Position numbers and translations under genes: made by a program. From Levilactobacillus cerevisiae (GTDB taxonomy: Bacteria > Bacillota > Bacilli > Lactobacillales > Lactobacillaceae), in NCBI RefSeq assembly GCF_003946245.1, contig NZ_RHNN01000011.1:39915-103914 (forward strand): a stretch of DNA of 64,000 nucleotides, read 5' to 3'. Below, piece by piece: positions 58,643-64,000 of this stretch (positions are counted from its first letter, which is position 1; the number at the start of each line of letters is the position of its first letter). The notes under the pieces are model-generated. The model saw only the letters and a list, made by a program, of their open reading frames with translations, ran no database searches and was not told where the DNA came from.

Positions 58643-59350
58643 TTAGTTATCTTTCGGCCGAAACGGCACCACGTTATCGCCATTGTCATGCTCATCTTCT
58701 GGGAGCTGGTCGAACATGTCTTGCATGAACTGATCGAATGCTTCCTTGGTATCCGGAACATCCTCGGCAGCGACCTCATCGGCATTTAACTCGGTGAATA
58801 GCTGATGCTGGCGGGCGTAGGCGAAGATGGTGTGCAGGGCCTTCACGTCAGCCGGGTAGGCGTAAAGGGCGAAAGTCAGGTTGGCCTCGTCTAGGAAATA
58901 CTTGAAGTCGCGTTTGCCCATCGCCAGCTTGGCGGCCTGGTAGGCGTCGTTCATGATAATGCCCATCATGGTGTTCTGGAAGGTGATGTAGACCACGTCT
59001 TCGTTAGCGGCAACGTCCACTAGATCGGTTAGCGCAATGTCGTGGGTCTCCCGCCGACCGGAACGTAGATTCTTGCCGGAGAGCGTCACCCGCGTGGCTA
59101 GTGGCGGCTTGGGTGCCGTTGGCTTGCTTTTAGCTGTGGCCGTTGGTTTGAGCGTGAGCGCCATAAACGCCTGAAAAGCCTGATCGTTGGTCAACCCCAG
59201 CTGATCGCGCATCTCGTTGATGAGTAAGCTCAGAGCGGCGCTGTATGTAGCCGGATCCTTGATAGCGTTAGCGGCGGCAGCGGTCTTGACCCAGGGCTCG
59301 CCATCCGGACCAATGCCTAGTGTGAATAGTGGTGAACCTTCATCGTCCAT
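58643..59350 (-). CDS. Hypothetical cytosolic protein
   Basis: A 235-residue acidic protein, not recognised. The N-terminal 70 residues look helical; a Pro/Thr/Lys-rich linker follows (PTATAKSKPTAPKPP, near residue 70), then a mixed alpha/beta domain (HDIALTDLVDVAANEDVVYI, YFLDEANLTFALYAY) and an acidic C-terminus. GGGAGG lies five bases before the ATG. It is transcribed divergently from the acetyltransferase gene. Confidence 0.7.
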   Translation of the reverse strand: MDDEGSPLFTLGIGPDGEPWVKTAAAANAIKDPATYSAALSLLINEMRDQLGLTNDQAFQAFMALTLKPTATAKSKPTAPKPPLATRVTLSGKNLRSGRRETHDIALTDLVDVAANEDVVYITFQNTMMGIIMNDAYQAAKLAMGKRDFKYFLDEANLTFALYAYPADVKALHTIFAYARQHQLFTELNADEVAAEDVPDTKEAFDQFMQDMFDQLPEDEHDNGDNVVPFRPKDN

Positions 59351-59428
59351 GTTTTCCTCCCATGAAAACGCATTTAGTTTCCTTATTATAACGTACTTGG
59401 CGGGTGAGCTGGGTGAGCATTTTGTAAA

Positions 59429-59444
59429 TGTTTCATGTGAAACA
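59429..59444. other. parS-like 16-bp palindrome, copy 2
   Basis: TGTTTCATGTGAAACA, identical to 45111-45126. It lies 13 bp before a TATGAT -10-like sequence (59458-59463) of the acetyltransferase gene, thus in its core promoter region. Confidence 0.6.
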
Positions 59445-59488
59445 CCGGTCGGCGAGGTATGATAGAGGTAACGAAGGGACGTGACAAC

Positions 59489-60085
59489 ATGAACTTAGCA
59501 GAAAAATTTACCTATATGGCCACTGGCCAACCGTATGACGACAGTGATCCGTTACTGGTGGCGGCGCGTGACCGTTCGACGGCCAGAACCAACGCCGTGA
59601 ACGCTGCGCCCACCATGGCGGAACGCAGTCACTTGTTCCAGGCACTAGTCGGCAGTACCGGTGCGCACCCCCAGATTGAACCCAACTTCCGCTGTGAATT
59701 TGGCACCAACATTCACGTCGGCGACAATTTCTACGCCAACTATGACTGTGTCATCTTGGATGGCGCCCGGGTAACCGTGGGTGATGACGTGCTCTTCGGC
59801 CCCAAGGTCGGCCTCTACACCAGCAATCACCTGTTCGCCGCGGCGGAACGCCAACTCGGTGGTTGTATTGCCAAACCAATCACGATTGGCGACCGCTGCT
59901 GGTTGGCGGCGAACGTTTCTGTCTGTCCCGGTGTCACCATTGGCGCGGATACCATCATTGGCGCCGGCAGTGTGGTCACGCACAATATCCCCGCCAGCGT
60001 GATTGCGGCGGGGAATCCGTGCCAGGTCTTGCGGCCAATTACGGCGGCGGACAAGACTGGATTTGTGGGTCAAGATTTTATTTAA
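59489..60085 (+). CDS. Maltose/galactoside O-acetyltransferase family protein
   Basis: A 198-residue left-handed beta-helix acetyltransferase. The Mac domain at the N-terminus (MNLAEKFTYMATGQPYDDSD) and hexapeptide repeats (ITIGDRCWLAANVSVCPGVT, IGADTIIGAGSVVTHNIP) are clear; the catalytic His is in TSNHLF. It transfers acetyl from acetyl-CoA to a sugar hydroxyl. The ATG at 59489 follows GAAGGGA. Its stop codon shares TTAA with the stop of the convergent CadD-like gene. Confidence 0.88.
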   Translation: MNLAEKFTYMATGQPYDDSDPLLVAARDRSTARTNAVNAAPTMAERSHLFQALVGSTGAHPQIEPNFRCEFGTNIHVGDNFYANYDCVILDGARVTVGDDVLFGPKVGLYTSNHLFAAAERQLGGCIAKPITIGDRCWLAANVSVCPGVTIGADTIIGAGSVVTHNIPASVIAAGNPCQVLRPITAADKTGFVGQDFI

Positions 60086-60651
60086 AGGAGAATGGCGAGC
60101 CCCACGCAAATGAAGAGGAGGGGCGACAACCAGGCACCAAAGCGCGCGAAGAAGTGAGTGGCGGCCGTTGAACGGGCCAACTGGTGACTCACGAATAGCC
60201 ACAGGCCGATCATGCTCAGAAATATCACCAGGACGCCGGCGAACTCGGGGCGGTCGAGGTGGGTGAAGTAGGGGATGTAGATGCTGAGGTTATCGCCACC
60301 ATTGCCGATCGTCAGGGACCACACCAGGGGCAGGCTCACCACATGGCTGACAATTGGTGAGAGCGCGGGTTGTCCGCGGTGACGCCACCAGCGATAGAGA
60401 CCCACGCTACCCAACGTCAGTGGAACTAGGCCCAAGAAGCGCGTCCAGGACGCCAGATTGTAGTGGAGCACGCCACGGCTAACCAGCCAGGCCACAAGAA
60501 TTAGGGTGATGATCCCCAGGTATTGGCCGAGGATGATGCTGCGGCGCTGGCGGGGGCTGTCGGCTGCTAGCCAGAGCAGTAGGAGAACAATGAGGTCGTC
60601 GGTGTCGGTAACAAAGAAGACACCGATGGCGGTTAAAATGAAGGCAAGCAT
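60082..60651 (-). CDS. CadD-family transporter
   Basis: A 189-residue membrane protein with about five segments. FFVTDTDDLIVLLLLWLA near the N-terminus and SLTIGNGGDNLSIYIPYF in the middle are the two conserved Asp/Asn-containing helices of the CadD/cadmium-resistance family. It may export cadmium or another cation, or an amino acid. The ATG at 60651 follows AAGGAG at 12 bases, a long spacing; no better start is seen. Confidence 0.78.
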   Translation of the reverse strand: MLAFILTAIGVFFVTDTDDLIVLLLLWLAADSPRQRRSIILGQYLGIITLILVAWLVSRGVLHYNLASWTRFLGLVPLTLGSVGLYRWWRHRGQPALSPIVSHVVSLPLVWSLTIGNGGDNLSIYIPYFTHLDRPEFAGVLVIFLSMIGLWLFVSHQLARSTAATHFFARFGAWLSPLLFICVGLAILL

Positions 60652-60949
60652 GGGTGCTCTGATCTCCTTGTGTAACAGGTTAGTTCCATTGTACGCCAGG
60701 TTGCGGTGGACACCAACTGGAAATTGGGGGTAATGAGGTGTTTTTGGAAGCGATTTCAATGTGGTGGCTGTGGTCGTTGGGATTTAGCGGGAAGGGACGT
60801 GCTTCCGACTAAGTGGTGACTTGATTGGAATGATTAATGGGAACTGTGGTATGAGCTTTCTGAGAATAATCGACTTTGGGAAAAGTACCGCTTGATAACA
60901 AGATGGTTTATTTGCGAAGACAATAAAGGCATAGAAATGGATTGGTTGG

Positions 60950-61408
60950 ATGAAGTGGTGGATGAACAGGGTCACAAGAAAGCAACTTGCAATCACAGCA
61001 TTATTTTTCAACGTAGCCGCCATCATTATTTTAGATAAGTGGAGAATTGGTTGGTTCCATTTAAACAATACGGGTATGATCTACGCAACTTTATGCTTAG
61101 GTTGGTGTACCATATCGCTTGGCATTGTGATGTTTGGGAACTGGGAAACAGCCGGTCAGGGTATTGGGGATTTCCATTATAAAAGTTTGTCTGAGTGGGA
61201 AAAGTTTGGTGTTGCAATTGTTTTCATTGCCGACGTGTTTATAGCAAGCAATGCGATGTTAGGATTTTTTATCATGTTCTTTATGATTTACTGGATTGTG
61301 ACCTTTCGGATTGGGCATCGCCATGTCTCGGGGGAGGTAGGCTATCAAATTGTTGGTTCAATGCTGTGGGTGAATTTGCTATCTATTTGGACGCTCTTTT
61401 CAGGATAG
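60950..61408 (+). CDS. Membrane protein of unknown function
   Basis: A 152-residue protein with four hydrophobic segments (LAITALFFNVAAIIIL, MIYATLCLGWCTISLGIVMF, FGVAIVFIADVFIASNAMLG, GSMLWVNLLSIWTLF). A start at 60962 (MNRVTRKQL) is equally possible; neither start has a well-spaced ribosome binding site. AT-rich compared with the genes to the left. No family is recognised. Confidence 0.55.
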   Translation: MKWWMNRVTRKQLAITALFFNVAAIIILDKWRIGWFHLNNTGMIYATLCLGWCTISLGIVMFGNWETAGQGIGDFHYKSLSEWEKFGVAIVFIADVFIASNAMLGFFIMFFMIYWIVTFRIGHRHVSGEVGYQIVGSMLWVNLLSIWTLFSG

Positions 61409-61662
61409 AGGTAAAGGTGATGACCGCTAATGTCAAAAAATAAGTAAACGATGGCGACTAGTGTCCCGCTGGCAAGGATGGCAACATGCACCGCTCCGAG
61501 CAATACCAGTAAGCAGTTCCACACCATTAAAATCAGATAGCAATCAGTAAAGTCCCAGTCAACGCTGGGCCTTTGTTGTATGGAGATGCGATTGTCGTTT
61601 TTAGCCAATGCTAATGGCTGTCCACGAAACGGATGAAAAATTCTAGTCTGATAGTCAATCAT
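61345..61662 (-). CDS. Possible small membrane protein
   Basis: A 105-codon frame with one or two hydrophobic stretches (YLILMVWNCLLVLLGAVHVA) and a plausible basic start, overlapping the previous gene's 3' end by 64 bases in antisense. No ribosome binding site is seen. It may be a decayed gene. Confidence 0.3.
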   Translation of the reverse strand: MIDYQTRIFHPFRGQPLALAKNDNRISIQQRPSVDWDFTDCYLILMVWNCLLVLLGAVHVAILASGTLVAIVYLFFDISGHHLYLYPEKSVQIDSKFTHSIEPTI

Positions 61663-62016
61663 TGAAGTCTAAAGATCTTGGTTTTCCAGGTGTGGTGAAC
61701 GTAAAAGTCAAAATGGATTTTGTTGGATTCCAAAGTGAAAGCGCACTTTTTCCAAGCAAATACCATAATTCTTTAGCACACAGAAACTTAGTGAAAGACC
61801 ATGCAATTGAATCTGGAAATTCAATGGCCAAGGGGTTTATAGGGCTCTAATTATATTTATTAACTGAGCAAATAAATCTACAGTGTAAATAACAATGAAA
61901 CTTAATGTTGACTTTAGAAATATTTGAGATTAATTTATAAATGTAGGGATTGTCACATTTTAGCTAGAATGGATAGCTGAGCAATTTTGAGGATTTAAAA
62001 TCGGAGGAGATTCAAC
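61663..62016. other. AT-rich upstream region of the wall-anchored protein gene
   Basis: A 62-codon frame at 61662-61850 lacks a ribosome binding site. No other gene is seen. The last 100 bp probably hold the promoter of the surface-protein gene (AT-rich, with TAGAAT at 61966). Confidence 0.3.
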
Positions 62017-63633
62017 ATGCATCATCAGCAGAGAAAGGCGTCTTCCAAGCGATTGAAATTCGTTAGTAAAAGAAACTATCAGTATTTGGGATTGTTAGGG
62101 GTTTCTCTATTTTCCTTGTCCTTGAGCCAAATGAATCCGGTCAACGCGCATGCGGACGTGACTGGGGAACAGACTGAGGTTGTGGGAAATCAAGCGAGTC
62201 AAAGTAGTTCCTCTTCGAGTGCTAGTTCGTCAACAACTAGCTCAAATATAAGTGATACCAGTAATGGTTCAAACGGTGGCCAAACTAAACAAAATACACA
62301 AATTAGTACTGCCAAGATAACACCGTCTGTTGAAAAGCCGGTATCGTCTGGTTCTGAAATTAGTCAAGAATCAAATGATTCATCAAAAGATATGAAGCCC
62401 AAGACGAAAATTAACTTAGCAAAAGACGCTACGCCAGTCACGAGTGCAGTGACACCAACTGACGTGACGCCTAGCAACCTGGTTGTTATCAAGAATGGAG
62501 ATAGCTCGGTACAATTAGACAATCAACCGAAATTGAGCAGGGATCAAACTACTACTTTGGGAGATGTCACAGCAACTAACCCGGATAACTTCACCTATGA
62601 TGCGGCCTCACAAACAGCAAACATCACTGGTCCAGCTGCGGGACAAGTGCCGATTGATACTGGAGTTAAGGCTAGCAATGGGGTTAGCACGGTTTATGTG
62701 GCGCCAGTTGTGTCAGTGCCGACTGTTAAGGCCGCACCGGTTATTGTAAGATATTTTTCATCCAAAGGTGTTCTGAAAAAGACAGTGGCACTGACGGGCA
62801 ATTTGGGAGAGGCGTATACAACTAATGTAAAGAATCCTGCCTATGAATCCGGCTATACGGTTGATCAGTCGAAATGGCCTAAGAATGCGCAAGGCGTGTT
62901 CACGAATGTTCAAATATTTGTTGATTATTATTATGCTGCGCCAATTGATTCATGGAAATCGTACAAGGACCAAACTCAAGTTAACACTGTTGTCAATGGA
63001 AATAAGAAGTTAATGGATCTCAATGTGTATTATCCGAATGGCGCAAAGGTTAGTTTAACAGTGACGAGCGCTAATCAGGTCTTAATTCATACGCTTAGTC
63101 CCAACGGATATTCAACTAAAACGATCAGTTTAGTCGTTGGAGAAGAACAGGTCATTGAGGACAGTAATGGTTCAATTTATTGGGCTGAATTACTTCCTAA
63201 TGGAACGATTGATTTGACGTACCGTTATGGGCAAGGGCTAGTTGAAGATTATATCTCCAACAAGGGGGAGTTAATGTCGCATAGTTTTCAAAAGTTGATT
63301 TCAATAGGATTGAATACGGTGTCTGGAGCTAAAAACAGCAAGGAATCTAATCATGGAAAAAATGATTCATCAAAGAGTAGTTCGAAGACCTTTATGACGG
63401 AAAATAGATTTCAAGCTTTACGGGCATTCAATAGTTCAGATTATTGTCCAGCAAATAGCCAACAAGTAAAGCGAACGAAAGGTTATAATCTGGAAAATTT
63501 AAAAAATCAATTGCCGCGGACTGACGATCATCAACAAAGCGGAGTGAGTTTTGTTGGATTTGTTGGATTGATATTGGGTATGTTGGGAACAGGCCATCTG
63601 ATGAGAGAAAAGGAGCATAACGATGTTGAATAA
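62017..63633 (+). CDS. Serine-rich cell-wall-anchored protein with MucBP-like module
   Basis: A 538-residue surface protein. The N-terminus has a long KxYKxGK/YSIRK-like signal peptide (RNYQYLGLLGVSLFSLSLSQ, cleavage near AHA), then a Ser-rich stalk (about residues 60-130), a beta-rich middle, a MucBP-like module (VIVRYFSSKGVLKKTVALTG...IFVDYYY, about 245-310), a second beta segment, and a C-terminal sorting signal LPRTD, hydrophobic helix (VSFVGFVGLILGMLG) and basic tail. The fifth residue of the sortase motif is Asp instead of Gly. Likely role: adhesion to mucus or plant surfaces. CGGAGGAG precedes the ATG. Confidence 0.82.
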   Translation: MHHQQRKASSKRLKFVSKRNYQYLGLLGVSLFSLSLSQMNPVNAHADVTGEQTEVVGNQASQSSSSSSASSSTTSSNISDTSNGSNGGQTKQNTQISTAKITPSVEKPVSSGSEISQESNDSSKDMKPKTKINLAKDATPVTSAVTPTDVTPSNLVVIKNGDSSVQLDNQPKLSRDQTTTLGDVTATNPDNFTYDAASQTANITGPAAGQVPIDTGVKASNGVSTVYVAPVVSVPTVKAAPVIVRYFSSKGVLKKTVALTGNLGEAYTTNVKNPAYESGYTVDQSKWPKNAQGVFTNVQIFVDYYYAAPIDSWKSYKDQTQVNTVVNGNKKLMDLNVYYPNGAKVSLTVTSANQVLIHTLSPNGYSTKTISLVVGEEQVIEDSNGSIYWAELLPNGTIDLTYRYGQGLVEDYISNKGELMSHSFQKLISIGLNTVSGAKNSKESNHGKNDSSKSSSKTFMTENRFQALRAFNSSDYCPANSQQVKRTKGYNLENLKNQLPRTDDHQQSGVSFVGFVGLILGMLGTGHLMREKEHNDVE

Positions 63634-63721
63634 AAAAATTGCTTTATTGATTTGTCTAATTGCATTACCTTGTTTTATGACAAATAATGCATTGCAGAAA
63701 AAAGGGCGAAAAAAGAGATAG
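63623..63721 (+). CDS. Small exported peptide gene behind the surface protein
   Basis: A 32-codon frame, overlapping the surface-protein stop, with AAAAGGAG eight bases before ATG 63623. The peptide (MLNKKIALLICLIALPCFMT then a basic end) is signal-peptide-like. After its TAG the same frame stays open for 57 more codons, so it may be a longer gene cut short by one substitution. Confidence 0.4.
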   Translation: MLNKKIALLICLIALPCFMTNNALQKKGRKKR

Positions 63722-63907
63722 TGGCGTCATTATAGTTCGACTCCGCTGTTGAACGCTAGGCTTGAAAAAGAGAGATTCCATATTATTTTAAAACAAAGGA
63801 TAAGCGTATACTCAAGGGCTTTAAGACGTCAGCTCGTCAAACAGAAGTAAGGCATTTTGCTCATCAATTTTAGACGTTAGCTTAATTGTGAAGTAGGAGG
63901 TGTTCTT

Positions 63908-63973
63908 GTGGGCAATATATATAAACCTGGATTATTCATCAACAAAATTTCCAACGAAAAAAGGGAGGTCTAA
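63908..63973 (+). CDS. 21-codon ORF with strong ribosome binding site
   Basis: AGGAGGT (63894-63900) lies seven bases before GTG 63908. The frame encodes MGNIYKPGLFINKISNEKRE plus one residue and ends inside the 5' arm of a strong terminator. It could be a small peptide or the shortened start of a lost gene. Confidence 0.35.
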   Translation: MGNIYKPGLFINKISNEKREV

Positions 63974-64000
63974 ATCGGTATTTTCCCGATTTAGACCTCC
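63964..64000. terminator. Strong hairpin at the window end
   Basis: GGAGGTCTAAATCGG and CCGATTTAGACCTCC form a perfect 15-bp stem with a 7-nt loop; any U tract lies beyond the window. Confidence 0.7.

Noticed and set aside
61662..61850. 62-codon frame upstream of the wall-anchored protein
   Set aside because: No ribosome binding site and no coherent secondary-structure pattern; possibly old coding debris.
1..64000. CRISPR arrays, insertion sequences, prophage, tRNA or rRNA genes
   Set aside because: No regularly spaced short repeats, transposase or integrase genes, phage structural genes, or cloverleaf/rRNA sequences were found on reading the window.

Overview
The window looks like chromosomal DNA of a Levilactobacillus-type, moderately GC-rich heterofermentative lactobacillus. 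The inference rests on content: LacL/LacM beta-galactosidase with the usual overlap, pyruvate oxidase, malolactic enzyme with a LysR regulator, glycerol dehydrogenase, an alpha-ribazole salvage operon, CcpA-type cre sites, and Lactobacillus-style secreted and wall-anchored proteins. No rRNA, tRNA, CRISPR array, IS element or prophage was recognised. Species cannot be assigned from sequence reading alone.

Layout. 1-5.9 kb: four overlapping genes resembling a Wadjet (JetABCD) SMC-type plasmid-defence operon, cut by the left edge. 5.9-12.3 kb: small exported proteins, a GNAT enzyme, an XRE regulator killed by two in-frame stops, a DeoR regulator beside gldA, and an NmrA-like reductase. 12.3-19 kb: a repeat, a strongly structured 164-nt intergenic element, lacLM, a structured leader or small RNA, pox and a MazEF-type toxin-antitoxin. 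19-38.8 kb: a redox and electrophile-defence district of NmrA-like reductases, flavodoxins, a zinc alcohol dehydrogenase, a quinone reductase, efflux pumps and regulators. Six transcription units here share a promoter form typical of MerR regulons (TTGYCY, exactly 19 bp, then a -10, with a dyad in the spacer), and a MerR-family gene lies in the first unit. An AT-rich islet with an ABC exporter and a possible LanC-like fragment sits at 34-36 kb.

38.8-42 kb: cblT-cblS-cobS-cobC, which import and activate alpha-ribazole and finish the cobalamin lower loop, behind a long leader with a terminator. 42-48.3 kb: a TetR-controlled efflux pump, a CynX-type transporter, and a convergent small-RNA plus small-membrane-protein locus that looks like a type I toxin-antitoxin. 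48.3-55.7 kb: HigBA, mleS/mleR, a DUF4143 ATPase behind two long palindromes, and a frameshifted SdpI-like immunity gene. 55.8-64 kb: an ABC-F protein, a LysE exporter, a sugar O-acetyltransferase, a CadD-like transporter, membrane proteins, and a serine-rich wall-anchored protein with a variant sorting signal.

Dispersed sequences tie the window together: two copies of a repeat (R1) near 12.4 and 42.2 kb, two copies of a hairpin repeat (R2) near 47 and 57.7 kb, and two identical parS-like 16-bp palindromes at 45.1 and 59.4 kb.
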